From contig CAZYFT010000013.1 of assembly GCA_964646575.1 (NCBI GenBank), positions 1-17,388 on the forward strand: a DNA stretch of 17,388 bases. Direction: 5' to 3'. The DNA comes from GCA-016700035 sp964646575 (GTDB taxonomy: Bacteria > Patescibacteriota > Saccharimonadia > CAILAD01 > GCA-016700035). Below are positions 7,890-13,857 of this stretch, piece by piece. Each line of letters begins with the position of its first letter. Within the stretch, counting starts at the first letter, position 1. Under the pieces are notes generated by a model. That model was not told the origin of the DNA, did no database searches, and saw only the letters and a program-made list of their open reading frames with translations. A program made the translations under genes and the position numbers.

Positions 7890-8450
7890 TTACTTAACGC
7901 GTTCGAGATACGCGCCGTTGCGCGTATCAACTTTCACCATGTCACCTGCTTTAATAAAAAGCGGAGCTTGCACCTCGATACCAGTTTCGAGCTTTACGGC
8001 CTTGGTCGCGCCAGCAGCTGAATTGCCTTTATCGGAGCCTGGAGCTTCCACTACTTTGAGTGGAACATTCTTTGGCCACTCAAACCCAATCACTTGCCCA
8101 TGAAACAGATATCCTTCAATCTCGCCGCCCTCCAAAATATACTTCGGCAGATCTTCATCAACACTTTTTGCAACCTCATAGGTTTCGTAGCTTTCAAGAT
8201 CCATTAAGCTGTGCACATCGCCTTGCGTATATAGGTATTGAAGTTTTTGGCGCTGCACATCCGCAGGCTTCACTCGCTCATCATTGCGAAATGTACGATC
8301 AATCACGCCGCCAGTGATGAGGTTTTTGAGCTTAGTATTCACAATCGAACCACCTCGCCCCATCTGCTTTTGCGCGTAATCGACAACCTTATAAGGTGCG
8401 CCATCAATCTCGACGAGCGTTTCTTTTCTTAAGTCTGTTGGTCCGTACAT
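7890..8450 (-). CDS. efp: Elongation factor P
   Basis: The gene encodes 186 aa from the ATG at 8448-8450. EF-P enters the ribosomal E site and relieves stalling on polyproline stretches. The three beta-barrel domains are present: KOW-like N-domain (1-65), middle OB domain (66-130) and C-terminal OB domain ending GDMVKVDTRNGAYLERVK. The tip of the domain I loop is M30-G31-R32-G33-G34: Arg sits where many EF-Ps have Lys, so the residue matches the position rhamnosylated by EarP in some bacteria. No modifying enzyme is in this window. A TTG two codons upstream (8456) lies closer to the GGAGA site (5 nt against 11 nt), but the ATG gives the canonical N-terminus MYGPTDLRKE (compare MxxTNDFRKG). 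The gene follows rpsR on the same strand. Confidence 0.96.
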   Translation of the reverse strand: MYGPTDLRKETLVEIDGAPYKVVDYAQKQMGRGGSIVNTKLKNLITGGVIDRTFRNDERVKPADVQRQKLQYLYTQGDVHSLMDLESYETYEVAKSVDEDLPKYILEGGEIEGYLFHGQVIGFEWPKNVPLKVVEAPGSDKGNSAAGATKAVKLETGIEVQAPLFIKAGDMVKVDTRNGAYLERVK

Positions 8451-8460
8451 ATGCAAATTT

Positions 8461-8482
8461 TCTCCATATTATTTTGTGGAGA
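8461..8482 (-). promoter_or_regulatory. Hairpin sequestering the efp Shine-Dalgarno site
   Basis: TCTCCA (8477-8482, minus sense) pairs perfectly with TGGAGA (8461-8466) around a 10-nt A/T-rich loop. The 3' arm contains the only Shine-Dalgarno candidate of efp. It could lower efp translation when folded. Confidence 0.45.
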
Positions 8483-8490
8483 CGTGTTTC

Positions 8491-8590
8491 TGAGTGAGCA
8501 GCTGCTAGGCGAAGTTGAGTCTCGCAGCGAGGCGTACTAATACGTACGTCGAGCGAGGCACAAAATTCAACGCAGCAGATGCCGCTCAAA
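8491..8590. repeat. About 100-nt imperfect palindrome between rpsR and efp
   Basis: The left arm (8491-8537) and right arm (8544-8590) are imperfect reverse complements centred on a TAATAC loop, with CGTAC/GTACG at the base of the loop, then CTCGC/GCGAG-type, GTTGA/TCAAC and GAGC/GCTC matches outward. No T-tract follows on the minus strand. It resembles intergenic hairpin elements that occur in many copies in bacterial genomes; with one copy visible here, this is unproven. It may separate the rpsF operon from efp. Confidence 0.6.
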
Positions 8591-8602
8591 ACGCGTCGAA
8601 TT

Positions 8603-8815
8603 TTATTTAACGACGAATGGTAACAAAGCCATATGCCGCGCACGCTTCAAAGCCTTTGCGAGCATACGCTGATGCTTCATCGAAGCGCCGGTGCGCTTGC
8701 GGTTTTCAATCTTTCCTACACTAGAAACGTAGCGCTGCAAAAACTTTACGTCTTTGTAGTCGATAACCGCTACTTGCTCTGCGTAAAAACGATTTTGTTT
8801 ACGAAATTCTGCCAT
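8603..8815 (-). CDS. rpsR: 30S ribosomal protein bS18
   Basis: The gene encodes 70 aa. The family core is clear: IDYKDVKFLQRYVS, the basic KIENRKRTGASMKHQRMLAKALKRARHMALLPF stretch in place of the usual ITPRRxTGxxxKxQRxLxxAIKRARxxALLPY. bS18 sits on the 30S platform and pairs with bS6. TAAGGAG lies 5 nt before the ATG and 9 nt separate it from the ssb stop, so it is translated from the rpsF-ssb-rpsR message. A typical rplI does not follow; efp does, after a long hairpin. Confidence 0.97.
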   Translation of the reverse strand: MAEFRKQNRFYAEQVAVIDYKDVKFLQRYVSSVGKIENRKRTGASMKHQRMLAKALKRARHMALLPFVVK

Positions 8816-8824
8816 GTTTTCTCC

Positions 8825-9265
8825 TTAAAATGGGATGTCATCAAGATTAATGTCGTCACCAGGCATCTCCTGAACTTCAGGATCATCAGATTTTTTTGCT
8901 GAAGATGCTGCTGGGGCTCCACCCTCTCCCGGGCCAGCACTGAGGAAGTTAATGTCAGTCGCAACAATTTCTGTGCGCTGCTTCTTTACTCCATCAGCTT
9001 CCCAAGAGCGCGTTTGCAAGCGACCAACCACCAAAACCTTACGACCTTTTGAGAGGTAGTTAGAAACCAGCTCGCCCAACTTACCCCAAGCAACAACATC
9101 ATGAAACTCAACGGCGTCTTTTTTGTCTCCACTTTGTGGATCCTGCCAACTGCGATTCGTTGCAACTGCAAAGCTCGCTACCGACTGACCTGATGGAGTC
9201 TGTCGAAGTTCTGGGTCGCGCGTGAGGTTACCCATGATAATTGCTTGGTTAAAATCTTTTGCCAT
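8825..9265 (-). CDS. ssb: Single-stranded DNA-binding protein
   Basis: The gene encodes 146 aa. The N-terminal OB fold (about 1-108) starts with FNQAIIMGNLTRDPELR and includes W-rich, basic DNA-contact strands (FHDVVAWGKLGELVSNYL, GRKVLVVGRLQTRSWE). A short Gly/Ala/Ser linker leads to the acidic tail DDINLDDIPF, which in SSB recruits repair and replication proteins. It protects single-stranded DNA at forks and during RecA-dependent repair. AAGGAG lies 7 nt before the ATG. It is placed between rpsF and rpsR, the common bacterial arrangement, with 23 nt to rpsF and 9 nt to rpsR. Confidence 0.97.
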   Translation of the reverse strand: MAKDFNQAIIMGNLTRDPELRQTPSGQSVASFAVATNRSWQDPQSGDKKDAVEFHDVVAWGKLGELVSNYLSKGRKVLVVGRLQTRSWEADGVKKQRTEIVATDINFLSAGPGEGGAPAASSAKKSDDPEVQEMPGDDINLDDIPF

Positions 9266-9288
9266 CCCTATCTCCTTAACGCTTAAAT

Positions 9289-9639
9289 TTATTCAGTCTC
9301 TGGTTTTTCTACTGGCTTTTTGGTGCTATTTTTTGCGCCCTTATTCACTGGACGAACGTCTTCAAGAGACACCACGATATAACGAATTACTTCAGAAGTA
9401 ATTCGCAAAGTGCTATCTAGCTCCTGAACTTTAGCGGGATCAAGAGTAACCTGGAAAAATACGTAGATTCCCCAGTCCTGCTTCTTAATGCGGTAAGCGA
9501 GCTTGCGCTTGCCCCAATTATCTTTATTATCAATTTTTCCGCCAAGGCCGGTAATAATTCCTTCAACCTTACTGATGGCTCGATCGAGATCAATCTCGAG
9601 ATCGGGGTGTAGGATAACACCTACTTCGTATTGTCGCAT
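9289..9639 (-). CDS. rpsF: 30S ribosomal protein bS6
   Basis: The gene encodes 116 aa from the ATG at 9637-9639. The ferredoxin-like fold begins MRQYEVGVILHPDLE and includes the conserved WGKRKLAYRIKKQDWGIYVFFQ segment; a charged Lys/Glu tail follows. An ATG two codons earlier (9645) abuts GAAAGG with no spacing, whereas the chosen ATG lies 6 nt after it and matches the family start MRxYE, so the shorter form is preferred. It is first gene of the rpsF-ssb-rpsR unit, with a sigma-70-type promoter and a roughly 100-nt structured leader. In other bacteria an S6:S18 complex represses this operon through its leader. Confidence 0.96.
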   Translation of the reverse strand: MRQYEVGVILHPDLEIDLDRAISKVEGIITGLGGKIDNKDNWGKRKLAYRIKKQDWGIYVFFQVTLDPAKVQELDSTLRITSEVIRYIVVSLEDVRPVNKGAKNSTKKPVEKPETE

Positions 9640-9659
9640 AGACATCCTTTCTTTGGTTC

Positions 9660-9717
9660 ACCCGCGCTAGCGGGGTTCGCTGACGTTAGTGGTGCGTAAG
9701 CAATCTTATGCGTCAAC
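9660..9717 (-). promoter_or_regulatory. Structured 5' leader of rpsF
   Basis: In minus sense, GUUGACG pairs with CGUCAGC (seven pairs, one G-U), enclosing CAUAAG-AUUG-CUUACG (one mismatch) and a one-sided 9-nt bulge, CACCACUAA. A second hairpin, CCCGC-UAGC-GCGGG (9661-9674), sits just before the ribosome site. It is a candidate site for S6:S18 feedback; I could not match it to the published motif base by base. Confidence 0.5.
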
Positions 9718-9745
9718 AAAAAGGTTATTTGTTGTAAACACCGTA

Positions 9746-9774
9746 ATTCTACCGAAAATACCAGAATAAATCAA
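9746..9774 (-). promoter_or_regulatory. Sigma-70-type promoter of rpsF-ssb-rpsR
   Basis: Minus strand: TTGATT (9769-9774), a 17-nt spacer, TAGAAT (9746-9751). The start would be near 9739, giving a leader of about 100 nt. It lies immediately beside the divergent promoter of the PRC gene. Confidence 0.7.
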
Positions 9775-9784
9775 GGGTTAGGCG

Positions 9785-9790
9785 TATAAT
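9785..9790 (+). promoter_or_regulatory. -10 box of the PRC-barrel gene
   Basis: A perfect TATAAT ends 7 nt before the ATG at 9798. The earlier in-frame ATG (9789) lies inside this box and cannot be the start of a message made from it. No clear -35 is seen. The mRNA is predicted to begin at or next to the start codon. Confidence 0.65.
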
Positions 9791-9797
9791 GCAAGTG

Positions 9798-10337
9798 ATG
9801 AAAAAACAACCACTCGGCCAGCAAATTCTTCTGTCCCAACTTAAGGGCATGATTATCTTTGATCGACACGACTTACGTCCCCTGGGATTAATCGAAAGCG
9901 TGATATTTAGAAGCAAAAATCTCCAAGTAGCGTTTTTGCAATGCTTGTCGGGCGGGAGCACAAATTACATCCGCGCAGATCAAACGGCCGTGGTAAAAAA
10001 TCTCCTGACAATACCAGGTGCGGAATGCTTTGGAGAAAAAGAAGACTTTATACGCGAAAAAACTACGTTTGAACAAGACTGCCGCCTACTCGACTACAAA
10101 GTATGCGACATGAGTGGAAAAAAATTGGGCAATATCGAGGACTGCAGCATTAAGCTCCCCCTCATGAATGCAGACCGGCTATATGTACGACGCCCTCTTT
10201 TAAAAAGTCTTCATCAAGGTTCGCTAATTCTTCCGACTACAGCGATACAAGATATTCAGCCGGATAAAAAATTACTAGTTGTGCAATCCGAGGTAGCTGC
10301 CCAAAAGAAGGCCGCTATTAAGCCTCTCGCAGCATAG
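9798..10337 (+). CDS. Probable PRC-barrel domain protein, two repeats
   Basis: The gene encodes 179 aa, soluble, with no signal peptide or membrane helix. Two similar halves are visible: LKGMIIFDRHDLRPLGLIESVIF...LQVAFLQ (about 12-45) and LLDYKVCDMSGKKLGNIEDCSIK...LVVQSE (about 93-163). Each has the PRC-barrel pattern of a short strand, a polar xGxxLGxI turn and a second strand, followed by a hydrophobic strand. PRC barrels occur in RimM and in photosystem H subunits, and often bind RNA or protein partners; the partner here is unknown. The tail is Ala/Lys-rich. It stands alone between the rpsF operon and recX, divergent from the former and convergent with the latter. The domain call is from pattern only and could be wrong. 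Confidence 0.7.
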   Translation: MKKQPLGQQILLSQLKGMIIFDRHDLRPLGLIESVIFRSKNLQVAFLQCLSGGSTNYIRADQTAVVKNLLTIPGAECFGEKEDFIREKTTFEQDCRLLDYKVCDMSGKKLGNIEDCSIKLPLMNADRLYVRRPLLKSLHQGSLILPTTAIQDIQPDKKLLVVQSEVAAQKKAAIKPLAA

Positions 10338-10364
10338 CAACTGGCATGTTCGGTAAATTTTTGC

Positions 10365-10393
10365 TTGCGCTCACCCTATCAGAAGACTAGCAT
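10365..10393 (+). promoter_or_regulatory. Weak promoter candidate before the micro-ORF
   Basis: TTGCGC (10365-10370), a 17-nt spacer and TAGCAT (10388-10393). The spacing is ideal but the boxes match consensus only partly. Confidence 0.25.
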
Positions 10394-10419
10394 AAGAAGT
10401 ACTAAAGAGGTTTAAGATT

Positions 10420-10491
10420 TTGCTCATCGTTGCTGGCCTTTGGGTACTCGCTATCGCAATTTGCATCCGTGCTGTTCTCGTTTCTCGATAA
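10420..10491 (+). CDS. Possible 23-residue single-helix membrane microprotein
   Basis: From TTG (10420-10422) to TAA, 23 codons encode an almost wholly hydrophobic helix (LIVAGLWVLAIAICI) with Arg at 17 and 23. AAGAGG lies 9 nt upstream and a weak promoter precedes it; an ATT one codon earlier is closer to that site but is a rare start. The product would span the membrane once. It lies between the PRC gene and recX in an otherwise gene-free 178-nt gap. No family is recognised. Chance cannot be ruled out for so short a frame. Confidence 0.3.
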   Translation: MLIVAGLWVLAIAICIRAVLVSR

Positions 10492-10514
10492 ATCCTTGAC
10501 GATACTTGTGAATT

Positions 10515-11108
10515 CTAAGACGAGCGTTCACTGTCCAAATGAGGCTTTACTTGTGAATAAGTGAATCCCCTACCTACCAAATAGCGCATCATCTGTTCGC
10601 GATCGTACTTACGGTGGCGATTTTTCTTTGCGATGAGCTCCTGTATTGTAGAATCTACCCCCTGATCGCTCACCACTGCACGAATGGTATCTTTTGAAAT
10701 GCCTTTTCTTAAGAGTTCACTTTCAATCGCAAATGGAGATTTAAGCATATCGCGCCGCATATCCGCCCAACGCCGAGCAAAATCTTCGTCGTTCAAATAC
10801 CCCTCTTCGGTGAGTCGTTGCACAATGTCGTCTATCGAAGCATCAAAGCCCTTTCTCTTCAGGTAATCACGCATCTCTCCCGTCGAACGGATACGCAGGG
10901 CTAAGTATCGTATTGCTGCATTATATGCCTTGCTAGTCTCGGCTTCTGCGCGCAGCTGCTGCAACTGCTCGACACTAAGCTCCTGTCCTTTGCGCAGCCG
11001 CCATGAAGCCACTTGGTTGAGACTTAAGCCGCACAAGAATTCTTCATCCACATAGAGATTTATAAATTCACCTTTTTTCTGGCTTGTAAGCTTGGTTACA
11101 ATTGGCAC
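10515..11108 (-). CDS. recX: RecA regulator RecX
   Basis: The gene encodes 197 aa. The RecX three-helix repeats are recognisable: AAIRYLALRIRSTGEMRDYLKRKGF, IDDIVQRLTEEGYLNDEDFARRWADMRR, then the SPFAIESELLRKGISKDTI repeat and a last KYDREQMMRYLVGRGFTYSQV repeat. RecX binds RecA filaments and modulates their activity. The start is GTG (11106-11108), supported by GAGG about 8 nt upstream. It lies 29 nt downstream of recA on the same strand, the usual pairing. It converges with the PRC gene and the micro-ORF; no terminator is visible after its TAG. Confidence 0.93.
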   Translation of the reverse strand: MPIVTKLTSQKKGEFINLYVDEEFLCGLSLNQVASWRLRKGQELSVEQLQQLRAEAETSKAYNAAIRYLALRIRSTGEMRDYLKRKGFDASIDDIVQRLTEEGYLNDEDFARRWADMRRDMLKSPFAIESELLRKGISKDTIRAVVSDQGVDSTIQELIAKKNRHRKYDREQMMRYLVGRGFTYSQVKPHLDSERSS

Positions 11109-11137
11109 CGCTTAACCTCTATCTTGAGAACTAGAAG

Positions 11138-12223
11138 CTATTTACCCTCTTCTGGCTCAGCTTCCTGGCCACCACCAGCTGAACGCTCACGAATTTTTGC
11201 ATCAAGTTCATCCATTACTTCTGGGTGGGCTTTCAAAAACTGCTTTGCAGCTTCTCTACCCTGTCCAATTTTATCTTCCTTGTATGAGAACCAAGCACCA
11301 GCCTTCTTCACAAGCTCATATTTCACGGCCAAATCTATCAGATCCCCCGGTCGCGAGATACCCTCATTAAACATAATGTCGAACTCTGCGATTTTGAATG
11401 GCGCTGCGATTTTATTTTTCACCACCTTTACCTTTACGTGGTTCCCGATACTCTGATCACCTTCCTTAAGCTGTTCGGTGCGACGAATATCTAAGCGTAC
11501 TGAGGAATAATACTTCAAGGCATTACCGCCGGCAGTAACTTCTGGGTTGCCAAACATTACGCCAATCTTCATACGTAACTGATTAATGAAAATTACCGAA
11601 CACTTTGTCTTACTGACAATTCCTGTAAGCTTACGCAGTGCCTGACTCATAAGACGGGCCTGCAAGCCCATGTGAGCATCCCCCATCTCTCCCTCAATTT
11701 CTGCTCGTGGCACCAGTGCAGCTACGGAGTCCACAATTACCGTATCAACTGCACCCGAGCGAACCAGGGTTTCAGTAATTTCGAGCGCCTGCTCACCAGT
11801 ATCTGGCTGTGAAATAAGAAGATCATTCAAGTTTACACCAATCTTGGCTGCGTACTCCGGATCCAAGGCGTGCTCAGCATCAACAAAGGCAGCGAGTCCG
11901 CCTCGCTTCTGCACTTCGGCAACCGCATGCAAAGCTAAAGTTGTCTTACCGCTCGACTCTGGGCCATAAATTTCTATAATTCGCCCCTTAGGAAAGCCTC
12001 CGCCCAAAGCCAAATCTAACGCTAGACTGCCGGTAGGGATCGTCTCGACATGAGCCTTCATCCCCTCGCCTAACTTCATAATTGAACCGGCACCAAACTG
12101 CCGCTCTATTTGCTCTACCGCCAATTCAACTGCCTTCAAACGAGCATTTCGCTCCGACGCCGACTGTTTTGATGAATCCTTCACTGCTACTCCTTTATCT
12201 GACTTCGTTGTTACGGCTGGCAT
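11138..12223 (-). CDS. recA: Recombinase RecA
   Basis: The gene encodes 361 aa. RecA forms ATP-dependent filaments on single-stranded DNA for strand exchange and, where present, SOS signalling. Walker A is GPESSGKTT (87-95), DAEHALDP is at 115-122, Walker B is TVIVDSVAAL (161-170) and the L2 DNA loop is NQLRMKIGVMFGNPEVTAGG (214-233). The N-terminus is about 20 residues longer than in E. coli RecA and is Ser/Lys-rich; the start is nevertheless firm because GGAGGAG lies 7 nt upstream. The acidic C-terminus (AEPEEGK) is typical. It is transcribed from its own promoter and leads into recX. No LexA box of the GAAC-N4-GTTC type is seen. Confidence 0.98.
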   Translation of the reverse strand: MPAVTTKSDKGVAVKDSSKQSASERNARLKAVELAVEQIERQFGAGSIMKLGEGMKAHVETIPTGSLALDLALGGGFPKGRIIEIYGPESSGKTTLALHAVAEVQKRGGLAAFVDAEHALDPEYAAKIGVNLNDLLISQPDTGEQALEITETLVRSGAVDTVIVDSVAALVPRAEIEGEMGDAHMGLQARLMSQALRKLTGIVSKTKCSVIFINQLRMKIGVMFGNPEVTAGGNALKYYSSVRLDIRRTEQLKEGDQSIGNHVKVKVVKNKIAAPFKIAEFDIMFNEGISRPGDLIDLAVKYELVKKAGAWFSYKEDKIGQGREAAKQFLKAHPEVMDELDAKIRERSAGGGQEAEPEEGK

Positions 12224-12264
12224 TACAGCACTCCTCCTATCTTATATACTCATGTTCTGCAATC

Positions 12265-12294
12265 ATAGTACCGAACATAATACGTACAGGTCAA
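12265..12294 (-). promoter_or_regulatory. Sigma-70-type promoter of recA-recX
   Basis: Minus strand: TTGACC (12289-12294), an 18-nt spacer, TACTAT (12265-12270). It lies in the 107-nt gap after yajQ and gives a leader of about 35 nt that carries the GGAGGAG ribosome site. Confidence 0.7.
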
Positions 12295-12330
12295 GAGTTT
12301 TTCGTAATGCTTTTCGGTTTTTCTTCTTGC

Positions 12331-12828
12331 CTACCTGAAATTTTCAAAACTCACAGCAAATGGCAATTCCTCTCCGCGCAGCGTCTGCATGACCGCCTGC
12401 AATTCATCTCGGCTAGCACTTACCACTCGAATTGCGTCCCCCTGAATCGAACTCTTCACCTTAGGATGCTTCTCGCGAATAATCTTCGAAACCTGTTTAG
12501 CTTTTTCCTGATCAAGCCCCTGCTTTAGTGTAAGCGTCCATTTATAATCCATACCGCTCTGGGTGATTTCCTGACTACTATCAAGAAATTTAAGATCCAC
12601 CGACCGGCGAACAAATTTTGACTCAATCACGTCTTTCATGGCCTTAAGTTTAAGCTCTGAATTTGACTTCAGTCGCAGCTCAGACTTATCTCGGTCAAAC
12701 TCTATCTCGGAGCCCGTACCCTGAAAATCATAGCGAGTAGAAAGCTCTCGTTTCACCTGATCAACAATATTAATCATATCAGCCACATCATATTTACTTA
12801 CCACATCCAGTGATGCATCTTTTGCCAT
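12331..12828 (-). CDS. yajQ: YajQ-family nucleotide-binding protein
   Basis: The gene encodes 165 aa, the usual family size (about 163). It starts with the signature DASLDVVSKYDVADMINIVDQVKRELSTRYDFQGT, carries the central KFVRRSVDLKFL and ends RGEELPFAVSFENFR, close to the canonical LPFxLQFxNFR. YajQ proteins (formerly UPF0234) have two ferredoxin-like domains and bind nucleic acids or nucleotides; some bind cyclic-di-GMP. AGGAGGAG precedes the ATG by 5 nt, and only 9 nt separate it from the rodZ-like stop, so it is in the ftsK operon. Confidence 0.95.
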   Translation of the reverse strand: MAKDASLDVVSKYDVADMINIVDQVKRELSTRYDFQGTGSEIEFDRDKSELRLKSNSELKLKAMKDVIESKFVRRSVDLKFLDSSQEITQSGMDYKWTLTLKQGLDQEKAKQVSKIIREKHPKVKSSIQGDAIRVVSASRDELQAVMQTLRGEELPFAVSFENFR

Positions 12829-12837
12829 AGTCTCCTC

Positions 12838-13857
12838 CTACTTTGTGTCGCGACGTAATTCTATACCGCGCTTTACTTCGCCAGGCGCACCCAGCAAACC
12901 CAAGTCCTTATTCTGCACCACTGCGTTGGTGAGCACAACCCGTGTGACCCCAGCATTACCCGTAGCAAGTGTCAGCACGTCCGCCGCCGAAAAAGTTTGC
13001 GAGGTCCCAGCAAGCATTGTGCCCCGAAAAATCTCCTTACCATCGGCCTCCACGACAAGCCACGTAGCCGCATCCGTCATACTTACAGCTGCCTGCACCG
13101 TGCCGGTCTCAGCAGTTGGCGAAGGACTGAGTGCCGGTGTGGCGGCAGGTGTTGGCGTTGCTTCTTGCAGGGTTGCGGTAATTATATAGGTTTCAGTCAC
13201 ACTCTTACCTAAGCGATTCGTGGCAGTCAGCTTTATTTCATTCCGACCGTCTGTTAAAGCAATACGCTCTCGAAATGTTCCATCTGCCGCCACAAGCACC
13301 GGCGAGTCATTAATCGTAAGATCCGCTCCCCCTTCAACTTTGCCCGAGACATAGCCAAAATTCGTCGACACACTTCGAGCCTCATCTTGTGAAACCGCTA
13401 GCTTTGGCGGAGCTGAAAGCACAATTACCTGCCACACAATGTAGCCAACCACCAACGCTACTACAGCTGCGACAGACAAAAGCGCAAACGTTTTTGGCGT
13501 AACTACCATACGCGCCGATTTAATCGGTTTCACACCAAGCTGTACATCACGACCACGCTGACTCTGGCGTTTCATTTCTCGGGCACCAGCACGCTCTTGT
13601 TCGTACAGCTTAATAATCGGCTTGGTTTCAAGCCCTAAAAAATCTGCATAATTTTTTACATAGCCCTTGGTGTAAACATCGTCTTTTAAGACGTCATATT
13701 CGCTAGCTTCAAGGGCCTCGATATAGCGCGCTCGAATTCGCGTAGCTTGCTCAGCCTCAGAGATAGATATGTCTAAACTTTCGCGGCGGCGCTTCAGGAT
13801 TGAAGCGAGGGTTTGCACTTTAGACTTAGTGGTTTTAGGGCGAGCTTGTTCATTCAT
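12838..13857 (-). CDS. RodZ-like HTH membrane protein with an inserted Ig-like domain
   Basis: The gene encodes 339 aa. Residues 12-80 form a RodZ-type helix-turn-helix (LKRRRESLDISISEAEQATRIRARYIEALE... YVKNYADFLGL), the segment that binds MreB in other bacteria. A basic juxtamembrane part (95-116) leads to one helix at 123-147. Outside are an Ig-like beta domain (about 155-228, SGKVEGGADLTINDSPVLV... GRNEIKLTATN), a Pro/Thr/Ala linker (232-253) and a RodZ C-terminal DUF4115-like domain (254-339). The Ig-like insertion is not in the E. coli protein. The start overlaps the end of ftsK by 8 bp, which suggests translational coupling; the GGGGAG site is 13 nt away and weakly placed. Whether an MreB exists cannot be seen. 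Confidence 0.85.
   Translation of the reverse strand: MNEQARPKTTKSKVQTLASILKRRRESLDISISEAEQATRIRARYIEALEASEYDVLKDDVYTKGYVKNYADFLGLETKPIIKLYEQERAGAREMKRQSQRGRDVQLGVKPIKSARMVVTPKTFALLSVAAVVALVVGYIVWQVIVLSAPPKLAVSQDEARSVSTNFGYVSGKVEGGADLTINDSPVLVAADGTFRERIALTDGRNEIKLTATNRLGKSVTETYIITATLQEATPTPAATPALSPSPTAETGTVQAAVSMTDAATWLVVEADGKEIFRGTMLAGTSQTFSAADVLTLATGNAGVTRVVLTNAVVQNKDLGLLGAPGEVKRGIELRRDTK

Noticed and set aside
12241..12300. LexA/SOS box at recA
   Set aside because: GTTC and GAAC occur, but in the wrong order and spacing for the GAAC-N4-GTTC type; no E. coli-type CTGT-N8-ACAG was seen.
13835..13852. TGA recoded as glycine (Gracilibacteria-type code)
   Set aside because: ftsK ends in TGA with a TAA five codons later, and TGA heads the last small frame, but all other genes are intact under the standard code and use no internal TGA.
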